From Ruoffia tabacinasalis (GTDB lineage: Bacteria > Bacillota > Bacilli > Lactobacillales > Aerococcaceae), in assembly GCF_005864045.1 (NCBI RefSeq), contig NZ_VBSP01000003.1:29125-93124 (forward strand): DNA of 64,000 nt. The letters are read 5' to 3'. A model generated the notes under the pieces. The model worked only from the letters and a program-made list of their open reading frames with translations, ran no database searches and was not told where the DNA came from. The translations under genes were made by a program, and so were the position numbers. Each line of letters begins with the position of its first letter. Position 1 is the stretch's first letter. Of the stretch, positions 49,103 through 56,027 are shown in pieces.

Positions 49103-49717
49103 ATGACCTTAAATTCAGAAGAAGTACTTGATATTATCCACCGTATGGATCGTTTAATTCCAGATGCAAAATCTGAATTGGATTATGAAGATCCCTTCCA
49201 CATGTTAGTTGCGGTAATGTTAAGTGCACAATCAACAGATAAACAAGTGAATAAGATAGTTCCTGCCTTATTTGAAGCTTTTCCCGATCCAGAATCAATG
49301 AGTCAAGTCACAGCACAAGAAGTCGAACCATACATTAAAACACTGGGACTTTATCGTAATAAAGCGAAGTATTTAGTAAGTGCGGCTAAAGATATAGTTG
49401 ATAAATTTAATGGGAAGATTCCTGATAATCGAAAAGATTTGATGTCACTTTCTGGAGTAGGACGAAAAACAGCAAATGTTGTTCTTTCAGTTGTTTTTGA
49501 TACACCAGCAATTGCTGTAGATACCCATGTTGAAAGAGTATGCAAGAGGTTAAATATCGTACCTGAAGATGCTACTCCAGTACAAGTTGAGAAGATATTA
49601 ATGGAAAAATTACCTGAAGAATATTGGAGTCATGCACATCAGTTGCTCGTTTTATTCGGAAGATATTACTGTACTGCTAGAAGTAAGAAGTGCTATGAAT
49701 ATTTAGAAGACGTATAG
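49103..49717 (+). CDS. nth: Endonuclease III with truncated Fe-S cluster loop
   Basis: DNA glycosylase/AP lyase for oxidised pyrimidines (204 aa). The helix-hairpin-helix and catalytic residues are intact: LSGVGRKTANVVL with the Lys, then AVDTHVERVCKRL with the Asp. The C-terminal cluster loop, normally C-x6-C-x2-C-x5-C, here reads CTARSKKCYEYLEDV and stops, so only the first two cysteines remain. The protein is about 15 residues shorter than Bacillus Nth. Cluster-free endonuclease III is plausible. The stop codon abuts a terminator that is split by an IS element. Confidence 0.93.
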   Translation: MTLNSEEVLDIIHRMDRLIPDAKSELDYEDPFHMLVAVMLSAQSTDKQVNKIVPALFEAFPDPESMSQVTAQEVEPYIKTLGLYRNKAKYLVSAAKDIVDKFNGKIPDNRKDLMSLSGVGRKTANVVLSVVFDTPAIAVDTHVERVCKRLNIVPEDATPVQVEKILMEKLPEEYWSHAHQLLVLFGRYYCTARSKKCYEYLEDV

Positions 49718-49732
49718 AAAAACAGCTTCGAA

Positions 49733-49756
49733 TGTAGTGACCCCCTGAATCCGGAC
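49733..49756 (+). repeat. IS left inverted repeat
   Basis: It starts TGTAGTGACCCCC and matches the reverse complement of the right end (51105-51128) at 19 of 24 positions. Confidence 0.85.
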
Positions 49757-49775
49757 ATGGATTTAGGGGGTTTTT
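49740..49775 (+). terminator. Hairpin at IS left end, overlapping the orfA RBS
   Basis: A 13-bp stem (ACCCCCTGAATCC with GGATTTAGGGGGT, one G-U), GGACAT loop, then T4. The right arm contains AGGGGG, the only RBS candidate for orfA. It should both stop transcription from outside and hide the RBS in read-in transcripts. Confidence 0.75.
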
Positions 49776-49777
49776 AG

Positions 49778-50293
49778 ATGGAAAAAGAATATAATAAAGA
49801 GCTAAGATTGACGGTAGTTAAAGAAAATGAAGCGGGTGTTTCACAACAGAGCTTAGCTAAAAAATATGGTGTGGCACGTAGTACAATTAAAAATTGGTGT
49901 TATCAATATCAAATGTATGGTGAGGCTGGGATTGAAAATAGCTTGTCTAAAACGAAATATAGTGGCGAATTCACGTTATCTGTTTTAAACTATAGACACA
50001 TACATCAGGTGTCTTATAGAGAAGCGGCTGAACACTTTAATATCAAACAAGGCTCCACGATTGCCAACTGGCAGAGAGCGTATGATAGTCAAGGGTTTGA
50101 AGGCTTAACTGGGGCACCGGGACGTCCAAAAAACAAAGGAGACCGTGCAATGACTCATCAAGATAAGCAACCTCGAAACCTATCACAATCTGAACTAGAA
50201 GAACTTATTGAATTAAGGGAAAAAACTATGTATTTAGAAGCGGAGAACGCGTATGTTTATGGCAATATAATAATACATAAGATTGCAGCCTGA
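49778..50293 (+). CDS. IS3-family transposase OrfA (3' end altered)
   Basis: DNA-binding subunit of an IS3-family transposase (171 aa). It has two helix-turn-helix units, around residues 20-45 (QQSLAKKYGVARSTIKNW) and 70-100 (VSYREAAEHFNIKQGSTIANW), as in the IS150 group. A leucine-zipper-like end begins at LEAENAY but then turns into an unrelated tail (VYGNIIIHKIAA) instead of the usual KKL-type continuation. The usual slippery A-rich sequence is absent. It overlaps orfB by 11 bases. Probably a damaged copy. Confidence 0.85.
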   Translation: MEKEYNKELRLTVVKENEAGVSQQSLAKKYGVARSTIKNWCYQYQMYGEAGIENSLSKTKYSGEFTLSVLNYRHIHQVSYREAAEHFNIKQGSTIANWQRAYDSQGFEGLTGAPGRPKNKGDRAMTHQDKQPRNLSQSELEELIELREKTMYLEAENAYVYGNIIIHKIAA

Positions 50294-51086
50294 AAGTTCA
50301 TTCTATGAATGGAAAGCGAAATTAAATCAACCCGAGGAGGATACGGAAGAGAATACACTCATCGAAGCAATTAAAGCAATCATTGAAGCGTCAAGTCAAA
50401 GTTATGGGTATCGCAGGGTCACCTTAGCTCTAAATCAGCGAGGACGTAAAATTAATCATAAGCGTGTCTTAAGAATTATGCGAGAAAATCAGCTCTTGTG
50501 TGTGAAATTCCGCCGTAAAAGTCGTCGATATAGTTCATTCAAAGGAGAAGTTGGAACCATCGCTGATAATCATCTGGATCGCCAATTTGTTACGGAAGAA
50601 CCGAATCAGGTTTGGGTGAGTGATGTGACCGAATTTAAAGTAGCCCATTCAGAAAGTAAATTGTATTTATCGCCGATCATGGATCTCTATAATAGTGAAA
50701 TTATCGCGTATAGTCTCAGTCAATCTCCGACAGTTAAATTTACCAATCAATCGCTTGAAGATGCATTAACAAAGTTACCTGAGCAACACGACTTAATGGT
50801 ACACACCGACCAAGGATTTCATTATCAACACAGGTCATGGGTCAAGCTACTTGAAGAAAACAACATTTGTCAGAGTATGTCTCGACGAGGGAACTGTCTA
50901 GATAATGCACCGATGGAAAACTTTTTTGGTTTATTGAAGCAAGAAATGTACTACGGTGAAACTTTCGAAAGTATCGAGGAGTTAGAAGCACGAATCAGAT
51001 CATATATTTACTGGTACAATCACGAACGAATTAAAACAAAACTAAACGGCCTGTCGCCTATTCAATATAGGTTACAAGCCGCTTAG
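50283..51086 (+). CDS. IS3-family transposase OrfB (5' part missing)
   Basis: Catalytic integrase-type subunit (267 aa as the open frame from TTG 50283). The HTH_21 region (SQSYGYRRVTLALNQRG) and the rve core are present with the DDE residues in WVSDVTEFK, MVHTDQGFHYQ and DNAPMENFFG, ending ETFESIEELEARI and YNHERIKTKLNGLSP. The sequence begins abruptly at LQPESSFYEW, lacking the first tens of residues usual in OrfB. It lies in the +1 frame relative to orfA, so the canonical -1 frameshift would not fuse them. No RBS is visible. Likely non-functional alone. Confidence 0.85.
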   Translation: MQPESSFYEWKAKLNQPEEDTEENTLIEAIKAIIEASSQSYGYRRVTLALNQRGRKINHKRVLRIMRENQLLCVKFRRKSRRYSSFKGEVGTIADNHLDRQFVTEEPNQVWVSDVTEFKVAHSESKLYLSPIMDLYNSEIIAYSLSQSPTVKFTNQSLEDALTKLPEQHDLMVHTDQGFHYQHRSWVKLLEENNICQSMSRRGNCLDNAPMENFFGLLKQEMYYGETFESIEELEARIRSYIYWYNHERIKTKLNGLSPIQYRLQAA

Positions 51087-51104
51087 AAAAAATATTCAAT
51101 TAAA

Positions 51105-51128
51105 GTCCGTTTTTAAGGGTTCACTACA
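51105..51128 (-). repeat. IS right inverted repeat
   Basis: Reverse complement starts TGTAGTGAACCC and ends CGGAC, matching the left end at 19 of 24 positions. Confidence 0.85.
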
Positions 51129-51158
51129 GAAGTGAATTCACTTCGAAGCTGTTTTTTA

Positions 51159-51749
51159 TTATCGTCTTGAGCGATTAACCCCAATGAAGATAATGGGTGT
51201 AATAATTGTTGCTAAAATCGCTTCTGGAATACCATTGGCTGTGACAATTCCCCATAAAATCGGCCATATTTGACTAACATTTGCGCCATCAATGGCTCCG
51301 ATATATTCTGTAGGTTTGAAGATTCCAATAGCGCCAAGAACTAAAATTGTATTTAAGATACTACCAACAAAGCCTGCAACAGCACCTTTAGTAGAATCAG
51401 GAAAACGATCAAGAATATATTTAATACATAATCCTAATAGAAGCGGCATGAGAATTCGTGGTAAAACACTAACTAAAGGCGAAGTGAAGATCATTCTTTC
51501 AATTGGATTACCAATAAGCCATGCTCGAACGAGTGAATTTAAACCAAAAACTAGGCCTAAAATCATACCATCGCGTGTACCGAGCCACAATGTACTTAAA
51601 ATTACCGTAATGGGAATAATAGTCATGGCAATAGGGCCAATCGTAATAAAGCCAAGGAATGGCACCCAACTTTGAATGATGATTAATGCAATAAAAAGAC
51701 CTAGAATAACTAGTCTTCTTGCGTTATTATTAGAATAACTACTTTTCAT
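51159..51749 (-). CDS. ECF transporter S-component (PanT-like)
   Basis: Substrate-specific membrane subunit of an energy-coupling-factor vitamin importer (196 aa, about five or six helices). The segment WVPFLGFITIGPIAMTIIPITVIL followed by LGTRDGMILGLVFGLNSLVRAW, then VLPRILMPLLLG, resembles the pantothenate-type (PanT) group; the substrate is inferred and not certain. It has RBS AAGGAG and an extended -10 promoter lying within a 40-bp dyad (51761-51800). The gene reads toward nth, and its natural terminator is the palindrome broken by the IS, so antisense read-through into the IS is likely. Confidence 0.8.
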   Translation of the reverse strand: MKSSYSNNNARRLVILGLFIALIIIQSWVPFLGFITIGPIAMTIIPITVILSTLWLGTRDGMILGLVFGLNSLVRAWLIGNPIERMIFTSPLVSVLPRILMPLLLGLCIKYILDRFPDSTKGAVAGFVGSILNTILVLGAIGIFKPTEYIGAIDGANVSQIWPILWGIVTANGIPEAILATIITPIIFIGVNRSRR

Positions 51750-51760
51750 GATTTAACTCC

Positions 51761-51800
51761 TTATAACTATCATGTAAATTATTATATCATATAGTTATAA
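51761..51800. promoter_or_regulatory. Dyad operator-like element with divergent promoters
   Basis: Perfect 10-bp inverted repeat TTATAACTAT and ATAGTTATAA separated by 20 bp. On the minus strand an extended -10 (TGATATAAT) for the ECF gene lies between the arms. On the plus strand TATAAT (51804) lies just right of the dyad. Only one arm would be transcribed each way, so a protein-binding site is more likely than an RNA hairpin. Confidence 0.5.
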
Positions 51801-51845
51801 AATTATAATAGATAAATTAGATGACTTTAGATTGGGAACGGCAAA

Positions 51846-52520
51846 ATGTTTGAACAATGGCTCGAAATGGAACAGTTTTATTTTACGGATATGTGGATAT
51901 TTGTCACGATTAGTTGCGTATTAGGTATTATATTTTTTGCTTCAATCGCTTATATAAAAAAAAGAATCGTACAAATTATCGCGTTAGTGACGATTATTTT
52001 CTGGCTTATAACCGGAGTATTTGTCTACCGAGGTTACGAAGAGCATCATGAAATGATTGATTTAAATAGTTATATTAATGCTGCTAATCGCACATATGAG
52101 AAGAAAATATTTTTTGACTTTCCTTATTCCTATTCAGAACTGTCTCTTTATAAGCAAGGTTATATGAAGAAGTATTTTGAAGCTTTACCTTTTTATGATG
52201 AAGATCAATTATCTGAAGAGGTCGAATACAAGGGGAGTGATGGTACTTATTATTATATAGAAGCTAAAGGGGATATATACTATACTTCCCAACGTATCTT
52301 AAGTTTCTCTGATCAGGTAGATGAACCGCAGAGACTAGGAGTTCAATATCATCTAGATGATCAACAGTTTGAAACCATTGGTTTTATTAATCCCTCATCG
52401 GTATTTTTAGAATCATATATAATACCTCAAAGTTTAAGTGACCTTGAAGTAAGTGAAGAAGATAAAGAGAATGCTGTTTATCATTCCGACCAACAAATTG
52501 GTCGATGGTTATCACCATAA
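51846..52520 (+). CDS. Unknown two-helix membrane protein
   Basis: Not recognised. The 224-aa protein has two transmembrane helices near residues 16-35 and 40-60, followed by an acidic, Tyr-rich extracytoplasmic domain of about 160 residues. This domain contains no cysteine and no known catalytic motif. Tyr-rich stretches include GTYYYIEAKGDIYYTSQR. The RBS before ATG 51846 is weak (GGGAACGG). It is divergent from the ECF S-component gene across a shared dyad and convergent with pbp1A, with which it shares a bidirectional terminator. It occupies the place of ypoC in the Bacillus nth-ponA region but does not resemble it. An envelope role is only a guess. Confidence 0.6.
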   Translation: MFEQWLEMEQFYFTDMWIFVTISCVLGIIFFASIAYIKKRIVQIIALVTIIFWLITGVFVYRGYEEHHEMIDLNSYINAANRTYEKKIFFDFPYSYSELSLYKQGYMKKYFEALPFYDEDQLSEEVEYKGSDGTYYYIEAKGDIYYTSQRILSFSDQVDEPQRLGVQYHLDDQQFETIGFINPSSVFLESYIIPQSLSDLEVSEEDKENAVYHSDQQIGRWLSP

Positions 52521-52524
52521 AAGC

Positions 52525-52565
52525 AAAAAAGAGTGAATGAGATTTTATTCTCATTCACTCTTTTT
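52525..52565. terminator. Bidirectional terminator between membrane protein and pbp1A
   Basis: AAAAAGAGTGAATGAGA pairs perfectly with TCTCATTCACTCTTTTT around a six-base loop. It serves both convergent genes. Confidence 0.93.
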
Positions 52566-52566
52566 G

Positions 52567-55110
52567 TTACCAAGGATTATTTTCTGATTCAGATTCCGTA
52601 CCGAAAACACTCGGACTTTCTTCTTCAGGTAATTCATTCCCATTTGGTTCGGATTCAGTTCCTTCTGGCGTAGATTCTTCTGATTCATCATCGGAAGAAG
52701 TTGTTTCATCTTCACTTTCAGATTCATCCTCGGAAGAATCTTCCTGAGTTGTTAGCGTAAGTGTAATGACCATTACGTCAGAACTACTATTACCATCAAC
52801 GATTCTTAATCTTAAGACATATTCACCATCACTTGCTGCAGGAATTTGGAATGCAGTGTTCGTTCCGGTGTAAACAATTTGTCCGTTAACAGATAATTCA
52901 AACTGTCCAGATTCAGTCAATGGTCCCCATTGAGCATTAATCACTTGATTCTCTTGATCATATTCTGCATAAAATCCAGTTGGTGGATTGATATAACGAC
53001 CATAAGCAAGCGATTGTTCAGTAGGTTCTTGACCTCTAATAAACAATTCGTTTGATTTAGCTTCAGCAGGCGTATATGGTCCCGGTAATAATATTGGATC
53101 AGTATATTTTTCAATTTCTACTTCAACAATACTTTCTGGTTTCTCCCAATCTGTTACTGGTACATCTGCCATTAGATATGTCATCATTTCACGATAGATA
53201 TGCTGAGGAATAGCAGTTTCTTCAAGGGTTAAGTAATTACCAGGTTCATTTGGATTATCATAACCCACCCAAGAACTGATTGAATACTGTGGACTCATTC
53301 CAACATACCAACCATCAGGAGCAGCATATGTTCCTTGGTTTAAACCAAGGGCTGCTAACTGGTCCTCAGTATAATTCGTTGTCCCAGTTTTACCAGCATG
53401 GTAAATACCTTCAATATCAGAACTACTAGCAAATACACCAGGCACACCTTTTAGAATGTCTGTTAACATATAAGCGGTAGTATCTTTCATTGCTTGACGC
53501 GTTTCAGTTTCGAATACTTCTTCAGTACCAGCAGAAGTAACAACACGATTCACCGTATATGGCTTATTGTATTCACCATAGTTTGCAATGGCAGCATAGG
53601 CTGCTGACAATTGAATAGGTGTAATTTCTCCACCTAGAGCGTTTGCTTCGACTAATTCACGTTTGTTGTCATTGAGGATATTGATATCCATCTTTTGTAA
53701 AAAGGCATAGGCATTATCTAACCCAACCGCTTGAAGCACTTTTAAAGCCGGAATATTACGTGAGCCGGCTAAAGCCTCACGAAGTGTCATATTACCTTCA
53801 TATTCAAAGTCATAGTTATAAAATTCTTGACCGCTTGAGTACGTATATGGTTCATCAACGACCAATGTACCTGTAGAGAAGTTTAAGTATTCTAGGGCAG
53901 GGCCATAGGCAGATAAAGGTTTCATAGTTGAACCAATTGAGCGATTCAATGTATTTGCACGGTTTAAGCCCATCGCTACTTCTTGTTTACGACCACCGAT
54001 TAAGGCAACTAATTGCCCATTATCGACATCTACAATAGAAGCAGCCGTTTGCATTTGATCATCAGGGAAGACAACTGCTTCATTATTATTCACCGTATCA
54101 TAAAGCTTCTCTTGAGCTTGAAAGTCCATATTCGTATAAACTTCAACGCCATCGGTATAGATGTTGACATTCATCTTATCTTGCACTTCTTGAGCCACAA
54201 CATCTAAGTAAGCATCAATGACTAAGTCAACTTTTTTCGTTGAGCTATCAGATAATTGTACTAACATTGATTCAATTGAAGTATTCACTGATTCATCATG
54301 TTGCTGTTGAGAAATCATTCCTCTATCTAACATAACTGCGAGTACTAAATCTCGACGTTCTTTAGCTTCTGCAGGATTCGTATAAGGATCATAAGTAGAA
54401 GGTGCTTGAGGAAGACCAGCTAAAAGGGCAGCTTCGGCTAAATTAATCTCCTGAATATCTTTACCGAAGAATTCCTTAGCAGCCGTTTTGGCACCATAGA
54501 CATTATTTGAATAGAATAGTTTATTTAAATATAAAGTTAAAATCTCATCTTTACTATATTCTTGTTCAATTTGCATTGCGAGCCAAGCTTCTTGAGATTT
54601 ACGTTCTAATGTTTGGTCTTGGAAATCAGTTGAGAATACAGATAGTTTTACTAATTGTTGAGTGATTGTACTACCACCTTGAACAATACCTCCAGCTCGA
54701 AGGTTTGCAATTAGTGAACCAACAATTCTTATCGGGTCGACACCATTATGATTATAAAAACGAGTATCTTCAATAGCGATAACCGCATCTTCTAATACTT
54801 GTGGGATTTCTGAGGCTTCCATGACATCTTTATTTTGCCCCCCAAGTTCCTTAACTAAGTCACCAGACTTATCATATATCTTACTCGAAACTTGACCTTG
54901 TAAATCACTAAAACTAATTTCAGGGGAATTCATTGCGTAATAACCGAAAACTCCCGCACCACCAATGACGGCAATGAAAAAAAGCATAATGAGTAAAATG
55001 AAAATTCGTTTGACGATTTTCTTAGGTTTTCGATTGCGTTTATTTTTGTTTTCCTTATTATTATTTTTATTTCTATATTTTTTGCGTTCTACACGACTTC
55101 CAGTTGCCAT
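52567..55110 (-). CDS. pbp1A: Class A penicillin-binding protein 1A
   Basis: Bifunctional peptidoglycan synthase (847 aa). A very basic Asn/Lys-rich cytoplasmic tail (residues 1-33) precedes one transmembrane helix (34-58). The glycosyltransferase 51 domain has EDTRFYNHNGVDPIRI, GGSTITQQLVK and a following KLFYSNNVYGAKTAAKEFF. The transpeptidase domain has the SxxK nucleophile in GSTMKPL, SRN as SxN, and AGKTGTTNY. A fibronectin-like domain (about 720-790) and a long Ser/Glu/Asp-rich tail follow. RBS GAAAGGATG precedes the start. It is 27 bp downstream of recU, the usual pair. Confidence 0.96.
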   Translation of the reverse strand: MATGSRVERKKYRNKNNNKENKNKRNRKPKKIVKRIFILLIMLFFIAVIGGAGVFGYYAMNSPEISFSDLQGQVSSKIYDKSGDLVKELGGQNKDVMEASEIPQVLEDAVIAIEDTRFYNHNGVDPIRIVGSLIANLRAGGIVQGGSTITQQLVKLSVFSTDFQDQTLERKSQEAWLAMQIEQEYSKDEILTLYLNKLFYSNNVYGAKTAAKEFFGKDIQEINLAEAALLAGLPQAPSTYDPYTNPAEAKERRDLVLAVMLDRGMISQQQHDESVNTSIESMLVQLSDSSTKKVDLVIDAYLDVVAQEVQDKMNVNIYTDGVEVYTNMDFQAQEKLYDTVNNNEAVVFPDDQMQTAASIVDVDNGQLVALIGGRKQEVAMGLNRANTLNRSIGSTMKPLSAYGPALEYLNFSTGTLVVDEPYTYSSGQEFYNYDFEYEGNMTLREALAGSRNIPALKVLQAVGLDNAYAFLQKMDINILNDNKRELVEANALGGEITPIQLSAAYAAIANYGEYNKPYTVNRVVTSAGTEEVFETETRQAMKDTTAYMLTDILKGVPGVFASSSDIEGIYHAGKTGTTNYTEDQLAALGLNQGTYAAPDGWYVGMSPQYSISSWVGYDNPNEPGNYLTLEETAIPQHIYREMMTYLMADVPVTDWEKPESIVEVEIEKYTDPILLPGPYTPAEAKSNELFIRGQEPTEQSLAYGRYINPPTGFYAEYDQENQVINAQWGPLTESGQFELSVNGQIVYTGTNTAFQIPAASDGEYVLRLRIVDGNSSSDVMVITLTLTTQEDSSEDESESEDETTSSDDESEESTPEGTESEPNGNELPEEESPSVFGTESESENNPW

Positions 55111-55137
55111 TTACGACATCCTTTCTACAAAGTAACT

Positions 55138-55728
55138 TTAATTTTTTTCTAACAAGTATTTATCAAGAGCTTTTAAGTAATCAATCATTGGAAAAATACC
55201 CGTAGGGCATTCATAACCATTATCCTTGATAAAATCATAAGTTAGACTTTGTTTGTCATTATTTTTTATATATTGATGTATATATTGATAAGGCAGTAAA
55301 TAAATTTCATCTAATTCACTAAACGATACAATCAAAAAGGCGATACCGCCTTGATCTAAACAAGAAAGCATATGTTCTCGTTGATGTTCTGGTAAGTTAG
55401 ATAAAGGAAAGCTAGTTTTGTTTTTAGTTTCCTTTGCTTCAAAATCGATGTACTTGCCTTGATATACACCGTTATAATCCGTAGTGGAAGCATGACGGTA
55501 ATATGCTTCTGTAATCCGAGCAGCACTTCGCTTTGGATAATCTACGCGAACAACTTGAATCGGAGTGGGCTTCTTATGAATAACTGCTAAATTATGAGTC
55601 AGATAATACTCATTACTTTTATTTAAGCGTTCTTCTAAAGACATTCCCCGACTTCCATAGTTTATTTTCTTGTTTCGTTTTAACTTGATTTGTTTTTTAG
55701 GACCATGTCCCATTGGATATTTCACCAT
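55138..55728 (-). CDS. recU: Holliday junction resolvase RecU
   Basis: Gram-positive Holliday junction endonuclease (196 aa from the ATG at 55728; AAGGAG lies at proper distance). An upstream in-frame GTG at 55746 precedes the RBS and is rejected. Motifs: NYGSRGMSLEERLNKSNEYY at the N-terminus, ARITEAYYRHASTTDYNGVYQGKYIDFEAKETKNK with the catalytic Asp/Glu/Lys cluster, and PLSNLPEHQREHM. Cotranscribed with pbp1A. Divergent from tig, with a 299-bp gap. Confidence 0.96.
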   Translation of the reverse strand: MVKYPMGHGPKKQIKLKRNKKINYGSRGMSLEERLNKSNEYYLTHNLAVIHKKPTPIQVVRVDYPKRSAARITEAYYRHASTTDYNGVYQGKYIDFEAKETKNKTSFPLSNLPEHQREHMLSCLDQGGIAFLIVSFSELDEIYLLPYQYIHQYIKNNDKQSLTYDFIKDNGYECPTGIFPMIDYLKALDKYLLEKN

Positions 55729-55957
55729 GATGTCACTCCTTATCACTATTTTTCATTATAACTAATTATTAAACTGTTAGATAGGTAAAATAGAGATAAA
55801 ATATAAATTTAATCCAATTGACAAAAATAATAAACATTTATTCAAACATAGATTTTATTTTATCATAAGTTGCATGTTGAAATATGAATAATATGTGATA
55901 TTATATTGAAAAAAGACTTGCGTAGGCTATATCTGTACGAATTGTTGAGTAAAACTG
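55729..55957. other. Divergent noncoding gap between recU and tig
   Basis: AT-rich, no ORF of note. A minus-strand TATAAT near 55758 may serve recU. TTGACA at 55818 has no matching -10. Confidence 0.35.
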
Positions 55958-55986
55958 TTTACAAAAGGGCAATTATCGGTTAGAAT
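55958..55986 (+). promoter_or_regulatory. tig promoter
   Basis: TTTACA (55958-55963), 17-nt spacer, TAGAAT (55981-55986), 42 bp before the tig start. Confidence 0.6.
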
Positions 55987-56027
55987 ACAAAGGTATGTAA
56001 AACAAGAAGTGTTGGAGGGTTAACTTA

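Larger units (their letters stand above)
49733..51128 (+). mobile_element. IS3-family (IS150-like group) insertion sequence, 1396 bp
   Basis: The element is bounded by imperfect terminal inverted repeats starting TGTAGTGA and carries orfA and orfB of the IS3 type with an intact DDE triad in orfB. It is flanked by a 3-bp direct repeat GAA (49730-49732 and 51129-51131), as expected for this group. The orfA/orfB junction appears to carry a deletion, so the copy is probably inactive. It interrupts the nth terminator. Confidence 0.9.
49718..51157. terminator. Bidirectional terminator split by an insertion sequence
   Basis: Left arm AAAAACAGCTTCGAA (49718-49732) and right part GTGAATTCAC plus TTCGAAGCTGTTTTTT (51132-51157) are the two halves of one palindrome. 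Removing the IS and one copy of the GAA duplication restores a perfect 40-bp palindrome lying between the convergent genes nth (+) and the ECF S-component (-). Confidence 0.85.
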
